Source of the DNA: Gp7-AA10 sp035636095 | GTDB taxonomy: Bacteria; Acidobacteriota; Thermoanaerobaculia; Gp7-AA8 | Direction: 5' to 3' | Length of the DNA: 64,000 nt | Assembly (NCBI GenBank): GCA_035636095.1 | Contig: DASPZU010000047.1 | Coordinates: forward strand, 27,068-91,067 | The notes under the pieces: model-generated | What the model saw: only the letters and a program-made list of their open reading frames with translations | Databases searched by the model: none | Told to the model about the DNA's origin: nothing | Translations under genes and position numbers: made by a program | Part shown: one piece after another, positions 49,788 to 58,411 of the stretch | Layout: each line of letters begins with the position of its first letter | Position numbering within the stretch: the first letter of the stretch is position 1

Positions 49788-49982
49788 ATGAGGCGACGGG
49801 ACCTAGAACATCACCTCCGCGCATGCGGTTGCGAACTGATTCGCGAAGGCAGCAAACACGGCATCTGGGTGAACAGAAGCAACCAGTTAGTCTCTACTGT
49901 TCCGCGGCATAGGGAAGTGAAGAATGCCTTGGCTCGAAAGATTTGCAAGGATCTAGGAGTGAGAGATCCTTTTAACTCTTAA
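49788..49982 (+). CDS. hicA: HicA-like mRNA interferase (YcfA family)
   Basis: The 64-residue product has the dsRBD-like HicA fold: RRRDLEHHLRACGCELIREGSKHGIWVN with the catalytic-type His 24 (GSKH), a beta strand, then TVPRHREVKNALARKICKDLGV. HicA toxins cleave mRNA and are usually followed on the same strand by hicB. Here the gene follows the integrase-N-like gene by two bases, and the HicB-like gene lies convergent, overlapping by 11 bases. Confidence 0.85.
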   Translation: MRRRDLEHHLRACGCELIREGSKHGIWVNRSNQLVSTVPRHREVKNALARKICKDLGVRDPFNS

Positions 49983-50205
49983 TGACGAGGTCTTCCCTGA
50001 TGGCATTCGTTTCGTCTACGGACTTAAGTGCAAGCTCTCGATTGACCTGCAGGATTAGTTGGACGGCCTCCCGTAGGTTGTTCCTCGCTTCGTCAATGGT
50101 TTCGCCTTGGGAGTTGGCTCCGGGAATTTCCTCCACAAAAGCAATATAGCCGCCCTCCTCTGCTGGCTGATAAACGGCCGTGAATATCCGCGTCATGGTA
50201 GCCAT
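49972..50205 (-). CDS. hicB: HicB-like antitoxin (type II, partial HicB fold)
   Basis: The 77-residue product has the RNase-H-like HicB N-terminal fold: FTAVYQPAEEGGYIAFVEEIPGANSQGET, then a helix (IDEARNNLREAVQLIL). The DNA-binding C-terminal domain of long HicB proteins is absent. It lies on the opposite strand to the HicA-like gene and one base downstream of the ABC permease stop, with no own ribosome-binding box. It could be carried on the exporter transcript. Pairing with HicA is likely by fold but odd in layout. Confidence 0.8.
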   Translation of the reverse strand: MATMTRIFTAVYQPAEEGGYIAFVEEIPGANSQGETIDEARNNLREAVQLILQVNRELALKSVDETNAIREDLVIKS

Positions 50206-50206
50206 T

Positions 50207-51313
50207 TTACGACACCGTCTTCTTGAAGGCCGTCGCGCTCAAGCCGATCAGCACGATCGAAATCGTTACCAGAGCGGCCACCGGCTGCCAGATGTCCCAG
50301 AACGTCGCGCCGCGGATCACGATCGCCCGTGAGATCTTGATGAAATACGTCGCCGGCAGGACGTGGGAGATGACCAGCAGCGGCGCCGGCAGCGACGAGA
50401 GCGGAAAGACGTAACCGGACAACAAGACCGACGGAAGCATGACCGCCATGGCGCGCTGCATGGCCTCCATCTGCGACTTGGCGCGGGCCGACGCGATCAA
50501 CCCGACTGACAGCAGCGCCAGCAAATAGATCGGCGCGAGCGCCATCAGCAGCCCGACGCTGCCGTGGATGGGAACCGCGAACAGAAAGCGCATCAGCAAA
50601 ACGATCAGGATCAACTGAATGTAGGCCAGGCCCAGGTATGGAAGGAGTTTGCCGACCACGACGGCCAGCGGTGACACGGGCGTGACCATCAGTTGCTCGA
50701 GCGTCCCCCGCTCGCGCTCCTTCACGATCGCGAAAGCGGAAAGGATCGTTCCCGAAAACGTGAGGAGAATCGCGATGAGGCCGGGAATGAGCAGGTTCGC
50801 GCTGCGCATGTCGGGGTTGAACATCATCATTGGACGCGCATCGATGAGCGGTTGGCGTCCCGATTTTTCAATCAGATCGCGAATGCCGGTGCTCAACACG
50901 ACGCCGTTAGCCGCCGCAAGCGCCTGGCTCGCGATGCTGGAATCCGATCCGTCGATCATGACCAGCACCGCCGCCTCGCGATCGGCGGCCAGGTTGCGCG
51001 CATAGTCGGGCGGAATCTCGATGGCGACCTGGGCATCGCCGGAGATGATGGCGTGCTGCAGCGCCGCGCGTGAGGGAACCTCGCCGCGGATGTGGAGATA
51101 GGAGGTGTTTTCGAATTGATCGATCAGGCGCCGGCTCTCCTGGGAGCGGCTCTGATCGAAGATCACGGTCGGAATGTTCCGCGCGTTCATGTCGATGACG
51201 CCGAACAGGATCAGCTCGAAAACCGGAATGACGAGCGCGAAGAAAAGCGTGCCGCGATCGCGCAGCATCTGGGTGAGCTCCTTGCGAAACATGGCCGTAA
51301 AGCCGTGCATCAC
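50207..51313 (-). CDS. ABC-2 type permease (YbhR/YhhJ-like)
   Basis: The 368-residue protein has one N-terminal membrane helix, a large extracytoplasmic domain (residues 45-175) and five C-terminal helices, with the ERERGTLEQLMVTP segment typical of the YbhS/YbhR group. It works with the upstream ATPase and fusion protein. E. coli has two such permeases (YbhS and YbhR); only one is present here, followed by the HicB-like gene. The ATPase stop overlaps its start. Confidence 0.9.
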   Translation of the reverse strand: MMHGFTAMFRKELTQMLRDRGTLFFALVIPVFELILFGVIDMNARNIPTVIFDQSRSQESRRLIDQFENTSYLHIRGEVPSRAALQHAIISGDAQVAIEIPPDYARNLAADREAAVLVMIDGSDSSIASQALAAANGVVLSTGIRDLIEKSGRQPLIDARPMMMFNPDMRSANLLIPGLIAILLTFSGTILSAFAIVKERERGTLEQLMVTPVSPLAVVVGKLLPYLGLAYIQLILIVLLMRFLFAVPIHGSVGLLMALAPIYLLALLSVGLIASARAKSQMEAMQRAMAVMLPSVLLSGYVFPLSSLPAPLLVISHVLPATYFIKISRAIVIRGATFWDIWQPVAALVTISIVLIGLSATAFKKTVS

Positions 51314-52302
51314 GCCACCTCCTGCGACACCATCGTCGCGCGCTGGGCCTCGATCTCGCGGCCGCGCGTCTCGGTCAGGCGCACGAAGACATCCTCGAGC
51401 GAGGCCTCGATGTCGTGGACCGCGACATCCGAAATGCCGAACGCTTCCAGATCGTGCTCCACGCGTTCATTGCTGACGTTCGCGTCGATCAGCAGATGGA
51501 GCGAGGTTCCGAAGATCGTGCACGCGCGGATGTAGCGCAGCGTCTTGGCCTTGGTCAGCAACGTCGCGATGCTTTCCGTCGCCACCGCCTCGACTCTGCG
51601 CATTCCCTCCGGAGTCACTTCCGGCAGCTGCTTCAGCGCCTCGGGGCGGCCGCTGACGATGAGACGCGACATGTACAGATACGCGACCGTCCCGCAGCGC
51701 TCGGCCTCGTCCATGTAGTGCGTCGTGACGAACATCGTCACGCCCTGGCCCGCGAGCTGGAACAAAAGATCCCAAAGCTCCCGACGCGCAACCGGGTCGA
51801 TGCCTGCGGTCGGCTCATCGAGAAACAGCACCGGCGGTCGATGCATCAGCGCCGCCGCCAGCGCCAGGCGCTGTTTCCATCCGCCCGACAACTGTGCCGC
51901 CAGGCGATCGCGATACGGGCCGATGTGCGTGAGATCGATCGCCCACTCGATGCGCTCCTTCCGCTCGTCTCGATTGAGTCGATAGATCGAGCTGAAGAAA
52001 TCGAGGTTCTCCTGCACAGTCAAGTCGCGATAGAGCGAAAACGACTGCGAGACGTAGCCGATGTGTTGCCGGACCAGCTCTCCCTCGCGCTCAACGTCCA
52101 ATCCGTCGACCTTGGCGTGCCCCTCGGTGGGCGCAAGAAGACCGCACAAGATTCGGATGAGCGTCGACTTGCCGGAGCCGTTGGGACCGAGGAGACCGAA
52201 GATCTCGCCCCGCGGGACTTGCAGCGTCACCGCGTCGAGTGCGCGGAAGCTTCCGAAATCTTTCGAGACGCCCTGGACATCGATTCCGATTTCGCTGCTC
52301 AC
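51310..52302 (-). CDS. ABC transporter ATPase (YbhF-like)
   Basis: The 330-residue product has Walker A GPNGSGKST, the LSGGWKQRLAL signature, Walker B PVLFLDEP and TTHYMDEA. The C-terminal 100 residues are an extra domain similar to other drug and lipid exporters of the ABC-2 group. It lies between the HlyD-type protein and the permease with four-base overlaps or shorter gaps. Confidence 0.92.
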   Translation of the reverse strand: MSSEIGIDVQGVSKDFGSFRALDAVTLQVPRGEIFGLLGPNGSGKSTLIRILCGLLAPTEGHAKVDGLDVEREGELVRQHIGYVSQSFSLYRDLTVQENLDFFSSIYRLNRDERKERIEWAIDLTHIGPYRDRLAAQLSGGWKQRLALAAALMHRPPVLFLDEPTAGIDPVARRELWDLLFQLAGQGVTMFVTTHYMDEAERCGTVAYLYMSRLIVSGRPEALKQLPEVTPEGMRRVEAVATESIATLLTKAKTLRYIRACTIFGTSLHLLIDANVSNERVEHDLEAFGISDVAVHDIEASLEDVFVRLTETRGREIEAQRATMVSQEVA

Positions 52303-52303
52303 G

Positions 52304-53263
52304 TCAGGCCCGCCCCTTCACGCCGAAGTCGACATCGGCCGCCATCCCCGCTTTGAGTCGCGAGTCGGGGTTGACGAGCACCTTCACGCCGAAGACCTGC
52401 TCGGCCCGTTGCGCGCGCGTCTGCACGTTGCGGGGCGTGTACTCGCCCTGGCTGCTGACACTGGCAATGTGGCCGGCGAATGTGACGTTGGAAAAAGTAT
52501 CGACATGGACTTTCACGGGCTGGTCGACTCGAATCAGACCCAGCTCCGTTTCAGGGATGAACACGCGCACCCACAGCTGGCTGGCTTCGAGGATCTCCGC
52601 GACGGGCTGATTAGGCGCAACCAGATCGCCCGGCCGCAAGCCCATCGATTGCACCACGCCGGCGACGGAGGATTTCACGACCGTCTCGGCGCGCTGCTTC
52701 AACAGCATGTCCAGCCGTTTCTGCTGTTGCTCGACTTCCGCGCGCGCCGCTTCGATGTCTTCCTTGCGCGTCCCGAGCTTCAAGATTCGGAGATCTTCGG
52801 CGGAGGTCTTCGCCTTGGTGGTGGCATCGTCGAGTTGTTCTTTCGCGACGATGCCGGCGTGGTAGAGGCGCTCGAAACGGCGGCGATCGATCTCGTCGTT
52901 TGTGGCAATGGCTTCCGCCTTCGCGATCTCCTGCGGACGCGGTCCAGCCAGCGCTTTCTGATATTGAGAACGCGCGGCCTCGATGGCGGCTTGCTGTTCC
53001 GCGATCTGGCGATCGATGGTTTCGGTCTCGAGCGTCACCAGCACCTGGCCGGCTTCGACGCGCGATCCCTCGTCAACGAGAACGCGCGTGACGCGGCCGC
53101 CGACGAGCGAGCCGACCTTGACCGTGCGCGCTTCCAGTGTCCCGGAGGCCGTCAACTCCTTCGGTTCGCGCCGCGACTTCATGTACAGGAGCGTTGCGAC
53201 GATTGCGATCACGATCACGACCAACACGACGACGCGCGCCAGACGGGTGCCCGGCTTTGCCAC
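52304..53263 (-). CDS. HlyD-type membrane fusion protein (YbhG-like)
   Basis: From GTG 53263 the product has 319 residues: one membrane helix (ARVVVLVVIVIAIVATLLYM), a lipoyl/barrel-sandwich half (SGTLEARTVKVGSLVGGRVTRV), a long coiled-coil hairpin and a second barrel half (VKSSVAGVVQSMGLRPGDLV). A GGGAGG box five bases before the GTG makes this the best start; a TTG at 53278 would also work. It links the inner-membrane ATPase/permease to an outer-membrane exit. Its start lies inside the end of the tetR reading frame. Confidence 0.9.
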   Translation of the reverse strand: MAKPGTRLARVVVLVVIVIAIVATLLYMKSRREPKELTASGTLEARTVKVGSLVGGRVTRVLVDEGSRVEAGQVLVTLETETIDRQIAEQQAAIEAARSQYQKALAGPRPQEIAKAEAIATNDEIDRRRFERLYHAGIVAKEQLDDATTKAKTSAEDLRILKLGTRKEDIEAARAEVEQQQKRLDMLLKQRAETVVKSSVAGVVQSMGLRPGDLVAPNQPVAEILEASQLWVRVFIPETELGLIRVDQPVKVHVDTFSNVTFAGHIASVSSQGEYTPRNVQTRAQRAEQVFGVKVLVNPDSRLKAGMAADVDFGVKGRA

Positions 53264-53870
53264 GATGACCTCCCACAATTTCTCCGTGCGACCACAGATC
53301 GATCAGGCCGTCGATGTAGCGGTCGAGCGGATACGGTTTCACATTCAGAACGCGATGCATGAAGACATACGATTGCAGCGAGCCCATGAAGAGCATGGCT
53401 GCTCCGCGCGGATCGCCGCGCCGGATCACGCCGGCGGCCATGGCGCGGCGGAAGTAATGGGAGACGATCGCCAGACCGCGCCGGGGCGGGCTGTCGGCGT
53501 CGCCCGGGTCGAAGGGAACCATCACCGAGCGCGATTTCTCATGCATGTAGATTGCGATGTTCTCCGCGATCGCTTTCTCCACGAAGGGGATGAATCGCCT
53601 GGCGACATCGCGCAGCACGATTCTCGGATCGGCGCCGGCGTCGGCGTGCGCCAGCTCGAGGATGCAATCGGGAGGGGCGGTGACGCGGCCGCGCATGGCG
53701 GCCTCAAAAAGCTCCTGTTTGGATTCGAAATATCGCAAGATTGCCGCCGGACTGACGCCGAGCTCCGATGCGATATCGGCCAGTGTCGCGGCCTCGAATC
53801 CTTTTACCGCGAACACCCCGCGGGCGGTTTCAAGAAGTTGATCGCGGGTGATGCGCGGGGGGCGTCCCAT
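53073..53870 (-). CDS. TetR-family regulator of the exporter operon
   Basis: The 265-residue frame has the TetR helix-turn-helix at residues 8-55 (TRDQLLETARGVFAVKGFEAATLADIASELGVSPAAILRYFESK) and a helical ligand-binding core to about residue 205. The rest (residues 205-265) is Arg-rich and unlike a TetR protein. It coincides with the first 190 bases of the fusion-protein gene in another frame. The normal stop may have been lost, or the C-terminus is read through without harm. The 26-bp palindrome at its start codon is the probable self-operator. Confidence 0.87.
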   Translation of the reverse strand: MGRPPRITRDQLLETARGVFAVKGFEAATLADIASELGVSPAAILRYFESKQELFEAAMRGRVTAPPDCILELAHADAGADPRIVLRDVARRFIPFVEKAIAENIAIYMHEKSRSVMVPFDPGDADSPPRRGLAIVSHYFRRAMAAGVIRRGDPRGAAMLFMGSLQSYVFMHRVLNVKPYPLDRYIDGLIDLWSHGEIVGGHRGKAGHPSGARRRVGRDRDRNRRNAPVHEVAARTEGVDGLRDTGSAHGQGRLARRRPRHARSR

Positions 53871-53895
53871 TAGTAAATAAACGTATATTTACTAA
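53870..53895. promoter_or_regulatory. Palindromic TetR operator
   Basis: TTAGTAAATA (53870-53879) and TATTTACTAA (53886-53895) form a 26-bp near-perfect palindrome with one mismatch, overlapping the regulator's start codon. Its AT-richness and symmetry are typical of a TetR dimer operator. Binding would block transcription and initiation of tetR and the exporter behind it. Confidence 0.75.
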
Positions 53896-53920
53896 CAGCC
53901 GATGTCAAGGGCCAGAAATG

Positions 53921-53945
53921 AAAAGGGCCGCCGGTTGGCGGCCCC
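53921..53945 (-). terminator. Intrinsic terminator of the TonB-dependent receptor gene
   Basis: GGGCCGCC (53925-53932) pairs with GGCGGCCC (53937-53944) around GGTT. Read leftward, the stem is followed by TTTTCATTTC, so it fits a rho-independent stop for the receptor transcribed from 56955. A degenerate CTGAGGATGACG-type repeat (53947-53985) lies just upstream of it. Confidence 0.8.
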
Positions 53946-53997
53946 GACAGATCCTTGGGCGTCTACGCGCCTCAGGATGACGTTCTTCGGCGATGCC

Positions 53998-56955
53998 TCA
54001 GAACGTCACTTTGCCCGCCAGCTGCACGATGCGCTGCCCTGCCGTGGCGGTCGGGGTCCCGAATGCCGTGAGAGGCGCAAAGGTGCTCGTGGTCGCATTA
54101 AAGCTATAGAAGGTCCGATTGACGGCCGTGACATTGTGCTTGTTGAGCACGTTGAAGGCCTCGGCGATCAACTGCAGCTTCGCCCCCGCGAAGATCGGGA
54201 TGTCGCGGGTGATCCGCGGATCGACCGAGAATTGCGACGGAAGCCGATTCGAGTTGCGGGTAAAGCCGGGGGCAATGTCGTTGGATGGGTTGCCGTCGTT
54301 GAGCAGGTCCGTCCCCACGTTCGGCGTGAACGGCTGGCCGGTCTGGTAACTCACGATGCCGCTGATGGTCCAGCCTGACCCCAAAGCATGAAGAATGTTG
54401 TTCTTGAGCCCCTGGGCATAACCATCCAGCGACCACACTCCGCTGAGCACCACGCGGTCGCGAACGTCGTTATCGCCGTAGGTGTAGTCGTGATCGATGT
54501 TGAGGGGATCGCTGACGTACTTGGCGTCGTCGCCCGACGAGAACGGAACGACCGCCGTGGCGTCCGGTTTGTTGTCCTTGACCATTCCATGCGTCCACGA
54601 GATCCGCGTCTGCCAGTTGTTCGAATAGCGCTTCTGCAGATCGAATGTAACGCCGTTGTACTTCGACCGCGCCGAGCTTTCGAACGCGATCAAGCGCGTG
54701 AAGTTGGTGAACGGCCGGCCGGTGTACCTGTTGACCGTCACGGGATCCCCACCCGCGATCTTGAACGTCGTGGGGGTGGGGTTGCTGACGTTGACGTCGC
54801 GCGACCGTGAAAGATGGTCGCCCTTCACGTACTGGTAGTTGACGCCGAATGCGTAATCGCTGCCGAGCTGCTGCTCGAAACCGAGGTTAGCCTGCTGCAC
54901 GCGCGGGTTCTGGAAATGCTGATCGAAGACGAAGATGGTCGGTTTGGGCAGCGTGACGCCGGTCGGCAGCGAGGAGTAGATGGCTGGATAGCTCGGGGTG
55001 AGATTTCCCGTGAAGGTGATGGTCTGCACGTTGATGCCGTTGTTGGAGTGCGCCGTGCCGATCATGATCGAGGGAATGCGTCCGTAGAAAACCCCGTAGC
55101 CGCCGCGAATGACGGTGCGGTTGGATGCCGTCGGCGTCCAGGCGAATCCGAGCCGCGGTCCGATGTTGTTGTCGATCGGAATCTTGTTGGTGGTGTAGCC
55201 CGCTGCCAGCAACTGCGCGTCGGGATTCTGGACAGTCGGCTGCGCCATGGCCTGCCGGTCAAAGCGCAATCCGATGTTCAAGGTCAGGTTCTGCATGGCG
55301 TGCCACTCGTCCTGCAGGAACAAGCCGGTTTCCTTCAGATTCGGATGTGTGAAAGGTCCGGTTGTTCCAGGTCCCGGAAATGCCTGGCTGAACCGCGCCG
55401 GATTCTTGTTGGCGAAATCAGCGAGGCTGTTGAACACGTACACGCCGAAGAAGTTGCCGGGGAAGTAGTTGAGGATGTTGTCGTGGTTGTAGTCAAAACC
55501 GCCTTTGATCGTGTGATTGGCCAGAATGTAGCTGGCGGTGTCGGCGATCTGGTAGCGCTTGATGGTCGTCTCGCGAGGCGAAAACGAGTTGCGTCCGATG
55601 GTCAGGACCGCCACGCCTCCCTGGAAAATCTGCGCTTCCGGATCAGAGCTGTTGGCTTCACCCGGTTCTCGGTCCTTCAGGTATTGCGCGCGCACCTCGT
55701 TGAAGAACGAGGAGCTGGCAGTCATGTCGTGGACTGCCGACAGCGAATCGGTCAAGACCTTCGAGTTTCCGCTGTGCTGCACCGAATTCGTGATGCCGCC
55801 GTTCTCGAAGTTCACGCCCGTGAATCGCTGCTGGTTGTAGCGCAGCGAGAGGTGGTTGTTCACGAGCAGCTCGTGATCGCTCTTGAAGAGATAGACGTTC
55901 TGATTCTGCTTCCGTGAATACTCGGCGGCCAGCGGCGTGAGGGTCTGAATGGCTGCCTGGCTGGCGGCATCGGTCGGGAAATTCGCGATGCGGCCGCCAC
56001 CCAGGACCACGGGGTTGGGGGTGGAGTTCCGCTGCAGATCGACGTTGGCGAAGAAGAAGTGCTTGTCGCGCACGATCGGCCCGCCGGCGCTGAAGCCGTA
56101 TTGATCGAAGTGATACGGGCTTTTCGCGCGGCCGTTGATGACGTTGATGTAGTCGTTCGTGTTGAGCCGCTTGTCGCGGTAGTAGTCGAAGACCGAGCCG
56201 TGGAAATCATTCGTGCCGGACTTCGTGACGACGTTGATGACCGCGCCTCCCGCCCGCCCGTACTCCGCCGAATACGCGTTGGAGTTCACCTGGAACTCCT
56301 TGACCGCGTCCTGAGAGAACTGATAGGGCGCTCGGCCCGATCCGGTGCGTCCGACGGTCTGGCCGAAGAATGTGTTGTCGTTGTTGGCGCCGTCGACAAC
56401 CATCGAATTGAGCGTTCCGCGCTGGCCTGCGAAGCTGATGTCGCCACCGCGAACATCCTTCACCACGCCGGGGGTGGTGAGCACGAAGTCGATGAAGTTC
56501 CGGCCGTTAGTCGGCAGATTCTGAATGGCCTTCTCATTCACCACCGAGCTTATTTCGGACTTCGTCGTCTCGACCATCGGCGCGGACGCGGTCACGGTGA
56601 CCGTCTCCGTCACACCCGGTTTCAATTTCACATCGAAGGTGGCATCGGTGCCGACGTTGATGTTCATCACCGAGCTCACCGGCTGAAATCCCGAGAGCTC
56701 GGCCACGACTTTGTAGACGCCGGGTGGCAGCAGCGGCACTTCGTAGTGCCCGACGCCGTTGCTCACCACCGTGCGGATCGCGTGCGTGGCGATGTTCGTC
56801 GCCGTGACGGTGACTCCCGGCATTGCGCCGCCGTTCGCGTCGGTGACAGTGCCGGAGATTGCGCCGGTGCTGCTCTGCCCGAGTGCTGCCAGCGGCACGA
56901 GAATCGCGAGCGCAAAGACAAGAAGGGCGGTGCGAAGGTTCTTCGCGTGGTTCAT
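53998..56955 (-). CDS. TonB-dependent receptor with carboxypeptidase-regulatory N-domain
   Basis: From ATG 56955 (GAGGAG box) the product has 985 residues. It has a signal peptide (ALLVFALAILVPLAALG), a CarboxypepD_reg beta-sandwich (GAISGTVTDANGGAMPGVTV), a plug domain (NFIDFVLTTPGVVKDVRGG) and a long outer-membrane beta-barrel ending in a terminal Phe (QLAGKVTF). These Oar-like receptors are highly expanded in acidobacteria and take up large substrates with TonB energy. A strong intrinsic terminator lies behind it. It is transcribed alone and diverges from the aldehyde dehydrogenase. Confidence 0.92.
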   Translation of the reverse strand: MNHAKNLRTALLVFALAILVPLAALGQSSTGAISGTVTDANGGAMPGVTVTATNIATHAIRTVVSNGVGHYEVPLLPPGVYKVVAELSGFQPVSSVMNINVGTDATFDVKLKPGVTETVTVTASAPMVETTKSEISSVVNEKAIQNLPTNGRNFIDFVLTTPGVVKDVRGGDISFAGQRGTLNSMVVDGANNDNTFFGQTVGRTGSGRAPYQFSQDAVKEFQVNSNAYSAEYGRAGGAVINVVTKSGTNDFHGSVFDYYRDKRLNTNDYINVINGRAKSPYHFDQYGFSAGGPIVRDKHFFFANVDLQRNSTPNPVVLGGGRIANFPTDAASQAAIQTLTPLAAEYSRKQNQNVYLFKSDHELLVNNHLSLRYNQQRFTGVNFENGGITNSVQHSGNSKVLTDSLSAVHDMTASSSFFNEVRAQYLKDREPGEANSSDPEAQIFQGGVAVLTIGRNSFSPRETTIKRYQIADTASYILANHTIKGGFDYNHDNILNYFPGNFFGVYVFNSLADFANKNPARFSQAFPGPGTTGPFTHPNLKETGLFLQDEWHAMQNLTLNIGLRFDRQAMAQPTVQNPDAQLLAAGYTTNKIPIDNNIGPRLGFAWTPTASNRTVIRGGYGVFYGRIPSIMIGTAHSNNGINVQTITFTGNLTPSYPAIYSSLPTGVTLPKPTIFVFDQHFQNPRVQQANLGFEQQLGSDYAFGVNYQYVKGDHLSRSRDVNVSNPTPTTFKIAGGDPVTVNRYTGRPFTNFTRLIAFESSARSKYNGVTFDLQKRYSNNWQTRISWTHGMVKDNKPDATAVVPFSSGDDAKYVSDPLNIDHDYTYGDNDVRDRVVLSGVWSLDGYAQGLKNNILHALGSGWTISGIVSYQTGQPFTPNVGTDLLNDGNPSNDIAPGFTRNSNRLPSQFSVDPRITRDIPIFAGAKLQLIAEAFNVLNKHNVTAVNRTFYSFNATTSTFAPLTAFGTPTATAGQRIVQLAGKVTF

Positions 56956-57040
56956 AGAGACTCCTCGTGTTCGGTTGAGGTGCAACAGAATTGACCTGGC
57001 CTGGACGGCGCGCAGAATAGCACACCAAAAGGCGGAAGAG

Positions 57041-58411
57041 ATGGCGATCGCGACAGTAAATCCAGCCACCGGCGAGACTCTAAAGGGGTTCGAGCCGCTC
57101 GGCGATCGAGAGATTGAGGAGAAGCTGCAAAGATCTGTCGAAGCGGCGCGACGCAATCGCGCGCGATCGTTCGGGGAGCGATCGGTCCGGATGCGGAAAG
57201 CCGGCGATCTGCTCGAACAGCGGGCCGAAAGTTACGGACGCCTGATCACGACCGAGATGGGGAAGCCCATCAAGGCCGCCATCGCGGAAGTGAACAAATG
57301 CGCGCTCGTTTGCCGCTACTACGCCGAACACGCCTCCGAATTCCTCGCCGACGAGCCCGTGAAAACCGAAGCGGAGAAAACGTTCATTCGTTACGAGCCG
57401 ATCGGGCCGGTCCTGGCGGTGATGCCGTGGAACTTTCCGTTCTGGCAGGTCTTTCGATTCGCGGCGCCGGCGCTGATGGCCGGCAATGTCGGTCTGCTCA
57501 AACATTCCTCGAATGTTCCGCAGTGCGCGCTCGCCATCGAGGAAGTCTTTCGCGACGCCGGATTCGTCGACGGCGAATTTCAAACATTGCTGATCACGTC
57601 GGAGCAGGTCGCGAAAGTTCTCGACGACGAGCGCATCAAAGCCGCCACCCTCACCGGCAGCGAGCCGGCCGGCGCCAGCGTCGCGAGCACGGCGGCCAAA
57701 AAGATCAAGAAGACCGTCCTCGAGCTCGGCGGAAGCGATCCCTTCGTCGTGATGCCTTCAGCGAATCTCGACGACGCCGTAAAGACCGCCGTTCAGGCGC
57801 GCATCGTCAACAACGGACAGTCGTGCATCGCCGCCAAGCGATTTATTGTTCATCATAATATTGCACAACAATTCGAGATAAAGTTTGCGGCGGCCATGAA
57901 CGCGCTGAAAATCGGCGATCCGCTCGACGAATCGACCGAGATCGGTCCGCTCGCGATGCCCCAGATTGTGAAGGACATCGCCAGCCAGGTCGATCGCTCG
58001 GTCGCGGCGGGCGCGAAGATCATCGCCGGCGGGAAGCGCATCGGTGAGCGCGGAAACTTCTACGCTCCGACCGTCCTCACCAACGTCCCTCGCTCCGCTC
58101 CTGCAGCCTGCGAGGAGACTTTCGGGCCGGTGGCAGCGATCTTTCGTGTCAAGGATGCCGAAGAAGCCATCGCCGTCGCCAACGCCACCCCTTTCGGCCT
58201 CGGCGCCAGCGTCTGGACTCACGATCGTGTCGAAGCGGCGCGCTTCATCGACGGCATCGAGTCAGGCCAGGTTTTCGTCAATGCCATGGTGGCGTCAGAC
58301 CACCGTGTGCCATTCGGCGGCGTGAAACATTCAGGTTTTGGACGGGAGCTCGGCGTTCACGGAATCCGCGAGTTCGTGAACATCAAGACGGTGTGGATCG
58401 CGAAGATATAG
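57041..58411 (+). CDS. NAD(P)-dependent aldehyde dehydrogenase, succinate-semialdehyde type
   Basis: The 456-residue product has MPWNFPFWQVFR (the proton relay Asn and cofactor region), LTGSEPAGASVA, the general-base LELGGSDPF and the catalytic NNGQSCIAAKRF (Cys). The compact length and sequence MAIATVNPATGET match the 455-460-residue succinate-semialdehyde dehydrogenase group, but substrate is not proven. Start at ATG 57041. The catalytic-loop region 57840-57885 is coded by unusually AT-rich codons although the protein sequence is ordinary. It ends head-on with the next gene, with no gap. Confidence 0.9.
   Translation: MAIATVNPATGETLKGFEPLGDREIEEKLQRSVEAARRNRARSFGERSVRMRKAGDLLEQRAESYGRLITTEMGKPIKAAIAEVNKCALVCRYYAEHASEFLADEPVKTEAEKTFIRYEPIGPVLAVMPWNFPFWQVFRFAAPALMAGNVGLLKHSSNVPQCALAIEEVFRDAGFVDGEFQTLLITSEQVAKVLDDERIKAATLTGSEPAGASVASTAAKKIKKTVLELGGSDPFVVMPSANLDDAVKTAVQARIVNNGQSCIAAKRFIVHHNIAQQFEIKFAAAMNALKIGDPLDESTEIGPLAMPQIVKDIASQVDRSVAAGAKIIAGGKRIGERGNFYAPTVLTNVPRSAPAACEETFGPVAAIFRVKDAEEAIAVANATPFGLGASVWTHDRVEAARFIDGIESGQVFVNAMVASDHRVPFGGVKHSGFGRELGVHGIREFVNIKTVWIAKI

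Noticed and set aside
53947..53985. Second terminator between tetR and the TonB receptor
   Set aside because: It matches a degenerate CTGAGGATGACG-type repeat rather than a stem with a T-run; the real terminator is at 53921-53945.
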